Of a stretch of 18,835 nt of DNA, positions 8,133 through 14,753 are shown in pieces (positions within the stretch are counted from its first letter, which is position 1; every line of letters begins with the position of its first letter). This DNA comes from Phycisphaeraceae bacterium. GTDB lineage: Bacteria; Planctomycetota; Phycisphaerae; Phycisphaerales; Phycisphaeraceae. Location: the NCBI GenBank assembly GCA_003551485.1, contig PUMS01000161.1:1-18835 (forward strand), given 5' to 3'. The notes under the pieces were generated by a model. That model ran no database searches. It was not told the DNA's origin and saw only the letters and a list, made by a program, of their open reading frames with translations. Made by a program: the position numbers and the translations under genes.

Positions 8133-9146
8133 ATGAGCCAGTCCACTTCCATGCGAATCGCCATTGTCCTGCTCGCTCTGCTGGTAATGACCGCGGCGGC
8201 GACGGGGATCGTGCGCTTTGCCCGACCGGCGGCCGAAGGGGTCGAGCACGTGTTGCGGCTCGGTCACGGCCTGCCGCCGGACCACCCGGTGCACGAGGGC
8301 ATGGTCTACATGGCCAACCGGCTGCACGAGCTGTCCGATGGCACGGTCGAGCTGCGCCTCTATCCCAGCGAGCAGCTCGGCACCGAGACCCACTGCACCG
8401 AGCAACTCCAGCACGGTGTGCTGGACATGGCCAAGATATCGGCAGCGCCCATGGAGACGTTCGTGCCCGAGGTGGCGGTGGTGAGCCTGCCGTACGTGTT
8501 TCGCGACAGCGAGCACTACTGGCGGGTGCTCGATGGCGAAGTGGGCCGCGAACTGCTGCTGTCCGGCGTGGACCGGGGCCTCCGCGGTTTGTGCTTCTAC
8601 GATGCCGGGGCGCGCAGCTTCTACACCGTCAACCGGATGATCGAGCAGCCCTCGGACCTGCAGGGCCTTCGCATCCGCGTGCAGGAAAGCCCCACGGCGA
8701 TGGAACTGGTCCGTCGGCTCGGCGGCTCACCCACGCCCATTTCGTGGGGCGAGCTCTACAGCGCGCTCGAGCAGGGCGTGGTCGATGGCGCTGAGAACAA
8801 CCCGCCGAGCTTCCTCCAGAGCAATCACTACCGCGTGGCGCCCCATTTCTCGCTCAACGAGCACGCCCGCGTGCCGGACGTGCTGCTGATCAGCGAGGAG
8901 ACCTGGCAGCGCCTGCCCGGGCAGGTGCGGCGGTGGGTGCAGCAGGCGGCGGATGAGTCGAGCCTGCATCAGCGCAGGCTGTGGCAGCAGGCCACGGAGG
9001 ATGCCCTTGCCACGCTGGAAGAGCGGGGTGTGAAGATTCACCGGCCCGACCCGGCCGCGTTCGCCGCGCTGGTCGAGCCGATGCACGATGCGGTCACCCA
9101 CCCGGGTGTGGCCAAGTTGCTCAAGCGGATACGTGCCGTTGACTGA
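8133..9146 (+). CDS. dctP: TRAP transporter substrate-binding protein, DctP family
   Basis: The periplasmic solute receptor of a tripartite ATP-independent transporter; it captures an organic acid and delivers it to the DctQM membrane subunits. It has 337 residues, normal for the family. An N-terminal hydrophobic segment (residues 7-25) is a signal sequence or anchor; there is no lipobox Cys. Family hallmarks are LRLGHGLPPDHPVHEG near the mature start, GARSFY with Arg161, and GLRIRVQES with Arg182, the Arg that pairs with the substrate carboxylate. These are followed by ISWGELYSALEQGVVDGAEN and HARVPDVLLIS. I chose the ATG at 8133, which has AGGTG just upstream; a TTG at 8103 would add ten non-homologous residues. 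The substrate is not determined; sugar acids or dicarboxylates are plausible. Confidence 0.95.
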   Translation: MSQSTSMRIAIVLLALLVMTAAATGIVRFARPAAEGVEHVLRLGHGLPPDHPVHEGMVYMANRLHELSDGTVELRLYPSEQLGTETHCTEQLQHGVLDMAKISAAPMETFVPEVAVVSLPYVFRDSEHYWRVLDGEVGRELLLSGVDRGLRGLCFYDAGARSFYTVNRMIEQPSDLQGLRIRVQESPTAMELVRRLGGSPTPISWGELYSALEQGVVDGAENNPPSFLQSNHYRVAPHFSLNEHARVPDVLLISEETWQRLPGQVRRWVQQAADESSLHQRRLWQQATEDALATLEERGVKIHRPDPAAFAALVEPMHDAVTHPGVAKLLKRIRAVD

Positions 9147-9801
9147 CCCGACCCCCCACACGCCCACCGCCCCCGCCCCCGCCGCGCCCCCGCCGACGCT
9201 CCTGCGCCGGCTGCTGATGCGCATCCTGGAAGGGGTGGTGGCCCTGCTCTTTGCGCTGCTGCTGCTGGCGGTGCTGTGGGGTGTGTTCACGCGTTACGTG
9301 ATGGGCGATGCCGCGGGCTGGACCGAGGAAGCGGCACGCGGGCTGCTGATCTGGGTGTCGATGCTGGGCGGGGCGGTGGCCTATGCCTGGTCGGCCCACC
9401 TGGGCATCGACGTGCTGGTGGCGGGGCTGCACCCGCGGGCGCGGCGGATGATGCGGATCACCGCGCACGGCATCGTGGCCCTGTTCGCCCTGGGCGTGAT
9501 GGTGCTGGGCGGGCTGGACCTGACCGGCCGGGCCTTCGAGTTGGGCCAGATCCTGGCCGCCAGCGGCCTGCCGCGGGCGTACATCTACCTCTCGGTGCCG
9601 ATCGCGGGCGGGCTGATCCTGCTGCTGGCGATCGAGGCGATCGCCTGCGAACTGCGTGGCCGGCCGCGGCCGGAGGCCCACCGTGGCCTTGGCCACACTG
9701 GCGGCGATGCCGGGGCCGTCGAGGATGTCCCTGACGAGACCGCCCCCGACAGCGATGCGGCCGTATCGCCCAGCGCCCGTGCCGGGCAGGCGGAGGGCTG
9801 A
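9133..9801 (+). CDS. dctQ: TRAP transporter small membrane subunit, DctQ family
   Basis: The four-helix inner-membrane subunit that partners DctM. Hydrophobic helices are visible: EGVVALLFALLLLAVLWGVF, then the family signature FTRYVMG...WTEEAARGLLIWVSMLGGAVAY, then the third (ITAHGIVALFALGVMVLGG) and fourth (YIYLSVPIAGGLILLLAIEA). The start is uncertain. GTG at 9133 (overlapping dctP by 14 nt) or TTG at 9139 would give a Pro/Ala/Thr-rich N-terminus; ATG at 9217 would begin right before the first helix. The C-terminal tail of about 45 polar, acidic residues after the last helix is longer than usual and looks disordered. It is in an operon with dctP and dctM; dctM starts 2 nt after its stop. 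Confidence 0.9.
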   Translation: MPLTDPTPHTPTAPAPAAPPPTLLRRLLMRILEGVVALLFALLLLAVLWGVFTRYVMGDAAGWTEEAARGLLIWVSMLGGAVAYAWSAHLGIDVLVAGLHPRARRMMRITAHGIVALFALGVMVLGGLDLTGRAFELGQILAASGLPRAYIYLSVPIAGGLILLLAIEAIACELRGRPRPEAHRGLGHTGGDAGAVEDVPDETAPDSDAAVSPSARAGQAEG

Positions 9802-9803
9802 GC

Positions 9804-11117
9804 ATGGATGCGGCGATCATCATCCTGCTGGTGTGCTTCATCCTGCTGCTGGTGATGGATGTGCCGGTGGCGTTCGTGATCGGTGTATCGACCTGGGCGG
9901 GGCTGACGGCACTGGGTCACGCCAAGCCCGGCTTCAGCGTGGCGCATCAGACGGTGGCGGGCATCGACAGCTTCACTCTGCTGGCCATTCCCTTCTTCAT
10001 CCTGGCGGGCGTGCTGCTGGGTGAAGGGGGCATGGCGCGTCGGCTGATCGACCTGGCGCAGGTGCTGGTGGGGCGGCTGCGCGGCGGGCTGGCCTACGTG
10101 AACACGGTCACGTGCATGCTCTTCGGCTCGATCTCGGGCTCGGCGGCGGCGGCGGTTTCGTCGGTGGGCTCAGCGCTGATTCCGGAGATGACGCGCCACG
10201 GCTACCGGCGCCCGTTCAGCGTGGCGGTGACCACGACGGCCTCGACCACGGGGCTGATCATCCCGCCGAGCAACATCATGATCGTCTACGCGGTGATCGC
10301 CGGGCCATCCGTGCCGGCGATGTTCATGGCGGGCATCCTGCCGGGCATCTTCATGGGCCTGTGCCTGCTGCTGGTGTGCCTGTTGGCGAGCTTCATCGCG
10401 CCGGCGGCCGCGGGGGCGGGTGCGGGCGGTGCGGTGAGCGGGCCTGGCTGGCGTGAGCTGCTGCGCGCCTTCCGCCGCGCGGTGCTGAGCCTGCTGCTGA
10501 TCGTGATCGTGCTGGGCGGGATTTTTGCGGGCATCTTCACGGCCACGGAGGCCTCGGCCGTGGCCGCGGCCTATGCCCTGGTGCTGGCGATGGGCCTCTA
10601 CCGCAAGGTAAAGGTGGCCGACCTGCCGCGCATCCTGGTCCGCGCCGCGGTGACCACCAGCGTGGTGATGATGCTGATCGGCACCAGCCGGGCGCTGAGC
10701 TGGCTGCTGGCCCACGAGCAGATACCCCAGGGCGTCAGCGAGGCACTGCTGGCGCTGTCGGACAACCCGCTGGTGCTGCTGCTGATCATCAACGTGACGC
10801 TGCTGGCGGTGGGCACGGTGATGGACATGACACCGGCGGTGCTGATCTTCACGCCCATCTTCCTGCCGGTGGCGGTGGGCATGGGAGTGGACCCGGTGCA
10901 TTTCGGCATCATCATGGTCGCCAACCTCTGCATCGGCCTGTGCACGCCGCCGGTGGGCACGTGCCTGTTCGTGGGCTGCGGCGTGGGACGGGTGCGGATC
11001 GCGGAGGTGGTGCGGCCGATGATCCCGTTCTTCCTGGCCATGGTCGCGGCACTGGGGGCGATCACCTACTGGCCGTGGCTGTCGCTGGCGCTGCCGCGCG
11101 CGGCGGGGCTGCTGTGA
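9804..11117 (+). CDS. dctM: TRAP transporter large membrane subunit, DctM family
   Basis: The ion-coupled transport subunit of the TRAP system, expected to use the sodium gradient. Its 437 residues are nearly all transmembrane helices, as usual for DctM (about 12). Signatures are clear: FTLLAIPFFILAGVLLGEGG, the re-entrant loop FGSISGSAAAAVSSVGS, the conserved TGLIIPPSNIMIVYA, FTATEASAVAAAYAL, DMTPAVLIFTPIFLP, and the second loop LCIGLCTPPVGTCLFVGC. The ATG at 9804 has a GGAGG site within the end of dctQ and follows the dctQ stop by 2 nt, so the two genes are translationally linked. It completes the dctP-dctQ-dctM operon. Confidence 0.96.
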   Translation: MDAAIIILLVCFILLLVMDVPVAFVIGVSTWAGLTALGHAKPGFSVAHQTVAGIDSFTLLAIPFFILAGVLLGEGGMARRLIDLAQVLVGRLRGGLAYVNTVTCMLFGSISGSAAAAVSSVGSALIPEMTRHGYRRPFSVAVTTTASTTGLIIPPSNIMIVYAVIAGPSVPAMFMAGILPGIFMGLCLLLVCLLASFIAPAAAGAGAGGAVSGPGWRELLRAFRRAVLSLLLIVIVLGGIFAGIFTATEASAVAAAYALVLAMGLYRKVKVADLPRILVRAAVTTSVVMMLIGTSRALSWLLAHEQIPQGVSEALLALSDNPLVLLLIINVTLLAVGTVMDMTPAVLIFTPIFLPVAVGMGVDPVHFGIIMVANLCIGLCTPPVGTCLFVGCGVGRVRIAEVVRPMIPFFLAMVAALGAITYWPWLSLALPRAAGLL

Positions 11118-11213
11118 GGGGGCCAGGGGGATCGGCATCCGCGCGGTCAAGGCCCGGTAACATCCTGTCGATATCTGAGGCGGGTGTTTCCCGGTGCCTG
11201 CACGAGTCCTGCG

Positions 11214-12074
11214 ATGGAACACCGCGGTCTGGATCGTCCAAGATGGCTGCAACTGCTGCAGGAGCTGGCCGAGCGCAACGCGGTGCTGGAACTGCTCAGC
11301 GGTCACGTGGATGACGATGCGGCCGCCGAACGGTGGCGCGTGCGGCTGCTGGGCTGTGCCCGCGGCGTCATCGTCGTCCAGCGTCCCCGGCAGGCGGTGG
11401 GCGATCGGCGGCTTCGCAGGGGCGACCCCATCACGCTCATCGCCAGTCATTCCGGCATGCGCTGGCTGATGCACGGCAACGTCCTGAAATCCCAGCGATA
11501 CCCCATCAACAGCCGCATCGTCGTGCCCGCCACCGTCCTGGCCATGGCCGGGCAGGTCCAACGTGCCCAGCGCCGTGACAGCTACCGCGTGGGCATCGCC
11601 GGGATGGACACAGACCCCGTGCGTCTCTGGCCCGCCGGCGGTGGGACCGTGGTCGAGGCCCGTCTGTGGCACGTGGGCGCCGGCGGCATCGATGTGCTTG
11701 TGCCCCACCAGCAGGTGCCGTGGTCGGTGGGGATGCGCCTCGAGGTGAGCCTGCGCTTGCCCCTGACGGAGGGCACTGTCGACACGACCGGACGGATCAC
11801 CCGCCTCACTCGCCGCGATCGGGGTGACTGGCATGTGGGCATGGCGTTTGAGTACTGCTCCGCCCCGCAGCGCGAAAGGGCCCAGCAGACCCTCCTGCGT
11901 TTCAGCGCCCTGATCCAGCGCCAACATCTGCGCCGTCGGCGCCGGCTGCCCCGTCAGGCCCGAACTGTGGAGTCGTCGCGAACGCGCAACGACTTCATCC
12001 CGCCACAGCCGTCCCCAGCCACAGCCCCAGGCCCGCGGCGAGCAGGCCGCCGGCGAGGCTGGCGCCGAGGTTGA
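11214..12074 (+). CDS. PilZ/YcgR-like protein (possible c-di-GMP effector)
   Basis: A 286-residue cytosolic protein. Residues 40-110 resemble the N-terminal YcgR barrel (WRVRLLGCARGVIVVQRP, LRRGDPITLIASHSGMRWLMHGNVL). Residues 117-235 are a PilZ-type domain: the RxxxR motif is present (Arg121-Arg125 in RRDSYRV), but the second c-di-GMP motif, normally (D/N)xSxxG, reads HVGAGG (residues 153-158), with the acidic/amide and Ser positions lost. GDWHVGMAFEY and the closing helix fit PilZ. After residue 238 there is a basic, Pro/Arg-rich tail of about 48 residues, probably disordered. Start: ATG 11214; GTG 11184, with GAGG 3 nt before it, is the alternative. The last 80 nt overlap the 3' end of the convergent crcB gene. 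c-di-GMP binding is doubtful. Confidence 0.8.
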   Translation: MEHRGLDRPRWLQLLQELAERNAVLELLSGHVDDDAAAERWRVRLLGCARGVIVVQRPRQAVGDRRLRRGDPITLIASHSGMRWLMHGNVLKSQRYPINSRIVVPATVLAMAGQVQRAQRRDSYRVGIAGMDTDPVRLWPAGGGTVVEARLWHVGAGGIDVLVPHQQVPWSVGMRLEVSLRLPLTEGTVDTTGRITRLTRRDRGDWHVGMAFEYCSAPQRERAQQTLLRFSALIQRQHLRRRRRLPRQARTVESSRTRNDFIPPQPSPATAPGPRRAGRRRGWRRG

Positions 12075-12381
12075 TCGCCCCGGCCGCCCACGATCCTTCC
12101 TGGATCAGCCGCAGCGACTCGTACATCCACGTTGAGAAGGTCGTATACGCGCCCAGGAAACCCGCCGTTACCGTGGGGTTGAGCACCGGGCCCAGCCACG
12201 CAGCCGAGCCGGCGCCCACCAGCAGGCCCAATGCCAGTGAGCCGGTGATGTTGACCACCCACGTGCCCCAGGGCAGGATCGACCCGCCGCTGCGGCTGAG
12301 CACCAGCCGGTCCATGAGGTAGCGGGCCAAAGCGCCCAAGCCGCCGGCGATGGCCACCGCGCTGAGCACCGCCACACTCAA
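11995..12381 (-). CDS. crcB: Fluoride ion channel CrcB/Fluc, second copy in the operon
   Basis: A 128-residue inner-membrane protein with four hydrophobic helices that exports fluoride as a dual-topology dimer. Signatures: GGLGALARYLMD, GTWVVNITGSLALGLLVG with the conserved pore Asn, and FLGAYTTFSTWMYE. In the last motif the second Phe of the usual TTFSTF box is Trp. The start is a TTG at 12381 whose bases overlap the stop of the DUF190 gene (TTGA, 12381-12378), which argues for coupled translation; a GTG two codons later is the alternative. Its last 80 nt lie opposite the end of the convergent PilZ-like gene. It probably pairs with the crcB at 12743-13246. Confidence 0.94.
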   Translation of the reverse strand: MSVAVLSAVAIAGGLGALARYLMDRLVLSRSGGSILPWGTWVVNITGSLALGLLVGAGSAAWLGPVLNPTVTAGFLGAYTTFSTWMYESLRLIQEGSWAAGAINLGASLAGGLLAAGLGLWLGTAVAG

Positions 12382-12746
12382 CCCTCGCCCCCCGCCTGGC
12401 CCTCTTGATCCCCGCCGCGGCCGCGGTAGGCGACGATGTGCACCGACTCGCGCACCACCAGGCCCTCGTCGATGAGCTCTTCCAGGTGCGGCAGGAAGGC
12501 CTCGATGCGGTCGGGACGATCGACCAGTTCGATGATGATGGGCAGGTCCTCGCTGAGCGAGAGCACCCGCGTGGTACGCAGCCGCGTGCTGGCACCGAAG
12601 CCCTCGATGCCCCGCAGCACCGTGGCCCCGGCCATGCCCTGGCGGCGGGCGCGCTCGATGATCTCGTGATACAGCGGCTTGTGGTGGTACTGGTCGCTCT
12701 CGCCGATGTAGATGGTCAGCCGCACACCCGGTCCTTCGATCTTCAT
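12378..12746 (-). CDS. DUF190 (PII-like) protein of the fluoride cassette
   Basis: A 122-residue soluble protein of the DUF190 family, which has a PII-like ferredoxin fold and often lies beside crcB. Features: GPGVRLTIYIGESDQYHHKPLYHEIIE, AGATVLRGIEGFGAST, LPIIIELVDRPDRIEAFLP and LVVRESVHIVAYRG. The C-terminal dozen residues (GRGGDQEGQAGGEG) are a disordered tail. The ATG at 12746 overlaps the stop of the upstream crcB (ATGA, 12746-12743), and its own stop overlaps the TTG start of the downstream crcB. The three genes therefore form one tight operon. A regulatory or sensing role for the fluoride channels is inferred from context only. Confidence 0.95.
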   Translation of the reverse strand: MKIEGPGVRLTIYIGESDQYHHKPLYHEIIERARRQGMAGATVLRGIEGFGASTRLRTTRVLSLSEDLPIIIELVDRPDRIEAFLPHLEELIDEGLVVRESVHIVAYRGRGGDQEGQAGGEG

Positions 12747-13246
12747 GCTCGGTCCTTTCTCCGCCACGTCGGCGGCCATTTGCGGGCCAGGTTCATCCCG
12801 ATCAGGGCCGCCAGCAGGCCCCCGAGGATGCTCGCCGCCGCATAACCGGCGGCCAGCGGCGCCCGGCCGGCCTCGAGCAGGTTCACCAGCTCGAGGCTGA
12901 AGTTGGAAAACGTGGTGAACGAGCCCAGCAGCCCCGTGCAGAAAAGCGGATGCGCCAGCCGAACCGGCCGCCAGCGCTCCAGGATCAGCGGCAGCATGAG
13001 GCCCAGCAGGAACGCCCCGCTGACGTTCTCGATGAAGGTGATCGCGGGAAACCGCCCCGGCACGACCGGGTAGAGCTCGGCCAGGCTGTAGCGCAGCACC
13101 GCACCGGCCATGCCACCGATGAAGATCGCCAGCAGATGGCCCGGCCGCAGCATGGGGTCGCGCCGGCGGCGGTGATGCCGAAGGTCGACCAGCGAAGGCA
13201 CGACCGTGCCAGGTAGCATCTTGTCGGAATCGTGGGGCATGGCCAT
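12743..13246 (-). CDS. crcB: Fluoride ion channel CrcB/Fluc, first copy in the operon
   Basis: A fluoride-export channel subunit. The membrane part starts at HLLAIFIGGMAGAVLRY, continues with FIENVSGAFLLGLM (pore Asn present) and GLLGSFTTFSNFSLE (both box Phe present), and ends in a fourth helix followed by a basic tail. The start is uncertain. ATG 13246 or 13240 gives a polar N-terminal extension of about 50 residues, of a kind seen in some CrcB proteins; ATG 13153 gives a compact 136-residue form but has no ribosome binding site. No strong site precedes any of the three. It is the first gene of the crcB-DUF190-crcB operon. I saw no fluoride riboswitch upstream. Confidence 0.92.
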   Translation of the reverse strand: MAMPHDSDKMLPGTVVPSLVDLRHHRRRRDPMLRPGHLLAIFIGGMAGAVLRYSLAELYPVVPGRFPAITFIENVSGAFLLGLMLPLILERWRPVRLAHPLFCTGLLGSFTTFSNFSLELVNLLEAGRAPLAAGYAAASILGGLLAALIGMNLARKWPPTWRRKDRA

Positions 13247-13375
13247 CGAGCCCCGGCAGGAGGCAGGTAAATGCCGCGGGGCGGGACCGAGCCAGTGTAC
13301 CGCCACAGCAAGGCCGGGAGACGATGCGAATCAGGCACGCCGTATCGGGGCCCGTAGCCGGTAGCGCAGCTTTGT

Positions 13376-13403
13376 TTGACACGGCCGGGGGCGCGGGTAG
13401 ATT
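13376..13403 (+). promoter_or_regulatory. Sigma-70-type promoter for the cyclophilin gene
   Basis: TTGACA (13376-13381, a perfect -35 box), a 16-nt spacer, and TAGATT (13398-13403, four of six matches to the -10 box). It points at the cyclophilin gene and would give a leader of about 165 nt. It lies in the divergent region between crcB and the cyclophilin gene, in an otherwise GC-rich stretch. Confidence 0.55.
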
Positions 13404-13576
13404 TGTACTGGCCGGGTTGATCGCCGGCTCCCATCCCATCTGCCCCATGGGTGGAGGATGGGGCGTGCGTCCATTGAGACAGAGCCCCGCCCATCTGCTC
13501 CAGCATCGACCGTCCCGCCCGGTATTGGGCCGCGACTGGGAGGGGATGGGGGGCGATTTTCCCACCAGGAGGGAGC
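13404..13576 (+). other. GC-rich, structured leader before the cyclophilin gene
   Basis: This is the apparent 5' leader. It contains a perfect 7-bp hairpin (GCCCCAT 13442-13448 / ATGGGGC 13458-13464, 9-nt loop) and several further GGGG/CCCC blocks that could pair in alternative ways. The ribosome binding site AGGAGGG lies immediately before the ATG at 13577. I do not recognise a known riboswitch class. With the region 13247-13403 this makes a gene-free stretch of about 330 nt. Confidence 0.4.
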
Positions 13577-14641
13577 ATGTTGTCACCTGCCAACCCCATC
13601 GCCGTACTCGGGTTTACCGCTGCGATCGCCGCTGCGATTGCCGTGTCGCCCGCCGCGACCGCCACAACCCCGGCTCACACGATCGTGCGGCTGGACACCT
13701 CGCTGGGACCGGTGCATATCGAACTGCTCGACCAGACGACGCCGCTGACGGTCGAGAACTTTCTCAGCTACCTTGACGGCGGCTGGTGGGATGGGGCGAT
13801 CTTCCACCGGCTCGTGCCCGGTTTCGTCCTCCAGGGCGGGGGGTTTCTGTACCGCGATGAGCAACTTTTCATCAACGAGCAGTTCGATCCAGTCCCCAAT
13901 GAGCCAGGTGTGTCCAACACCCGTGGGACGCTGGCCATGGCCAAACTCGCCGATGATCCCGACAGTGCGACGAACCAGTTCTTCTTCAACCTCGATGACA
14001 ACTCGGCCAATCTCGATCATCAGAACGAGGGCTTCACCGTCTTTGCACGCGTCATCGGAAACGACATGGAAGTGGTCGATGAACTGGCCAGCCAGCAGGT
14101 TTGGGACGGTAGCGGCATCCATCCGGCCTGGTCGCAGTTGCCGTTGATCGACTACGAACCGGGCTCGGACCTCGGCGAGCACCTGCTGCTGATCGAACAG
14201 GCGACGGTGGTGGGTGACTACTTTGACGTTGGCGGCAGCGGCGTTCTGGAAGTGAGTGACATCGACCTTCTGCTGGGGGCGATCCGCGACGGTGTGGATT
14301 CGCCGCATTTCGACCTCAACCGCGATGGCGTGGTCGACCTGGCCGATCTGGACTTCCTGCTCGCGGCCGGGTTCGGCACGGTGCGTGGGGATGTGAACCT
14401 CGATGGCCGGGTGGACCTGCGCGACGTCGCGGCCCTGTTTCAAGGCTGGGGCCCGACCGACGGGGGCTGGCAGGCCGGTGACCTGACGGGTGATGGTGCG
14501 GTGGGGCCGGGGGACCTGGCCTGGGTGCTGGACAATTTCCCGCAGGGCGGCACCTCGCAGGCCCTGGTCGTCCCCGAGCCGACCGCTGCGTTTTCGCTGT
14601 TGATCGGGAGCCTGGTTCTGGGGCTGAGGCGAAGGCGATGA
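13577..14641 (+). CDS. Secreted cyclophilin-type peptidyl-prolyl isomerase with dockerin-like repeats and PEP-CTERM anchor
   Basis: A 354-residue exported protein in three parts. An N-terminal hydrophobic signal peptide (about residues 7-30, ending near ATA) is followed by a cyclophilin domain (about 36-210): FHRLVPGFVLQGGGF carries the catalytic Arg78 and Gln86, and GTLAMAKLADDPDSATNQFFF completes the active site. Residues 213-325 hold four EF-hand-like loops, one degenerate (DVGGSGVLEVSDI) and three clear (DLNRDGVVDLADL, DVNLDGRVDLRDV, DLTGDGAVGPGDL), as in type I dockerins. The C-terminus is VPEPTAAFSLLIG, a hydrophobic helix and RRRR, the PEP-CTERM sorting signal handled by exosortase. 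It probably assists folding of exported proteins at the cell surface and binds calcium. The start has AGGAGGG 2-3 nt upstream. Confidence 0.94.
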   Translation: MLSPANPIAVLGFTAAIAAAIAVSPAATATTPAHTIVRLDTSLGPVHIELLDQTTPLTVENFLSYLDGGWWDGAIFHRLVPGFVLQGGGFLYRDEQLFINEQFDPVPNEPGVSNTRGTLAMAKLADDPDSATNQFFFNLDDNSANLDHQNEGFTVFARVIGNDMEVVDELASQQVWDGSGIHPAWSQLPLIDYEPGSDLGEHLLLIEQATVVGDYFDVGGSGVLEVSDIDLLLGAIRDGVDSPHFDLNRDGVVDLADLDFLLAAGFGTVRGDVNLDGRVDLRDVAALFQGWGPTDGGWQAGDLTGDGAVGPGDLAWVLDNFPQGGTSQALVVPEPTAAFSLLIGSLVLGLRRRR

Positions 14642-14753
14642 TGGGGGCGTTTGGCATCTGCCCGTCGGCCGATGCAGGGCGGGTCGGACGGCAGGGCACG
14701 GGCCGCCGCCGGTGCGCTTTGCCTTGGCGACGCACAGCCGCGATGATCTGCGC

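Noticed and set aside
10170..11927. Long minus-strand open frame (585 codons) across dctM and the PilZ-like gene
   Set aside because: Very His/Gln/Arg-rich low-complexity product lying opposite a clear DctM transporter; composition artefact.
13247..13560. Possible fluoride riboswitch upstream of the crcB operon
   Set aside because: Read on the minus strand, I could not find the conserved GATGG and pseudoknot segments of the crcB RNA motif. A covariance-model scan would settle it.
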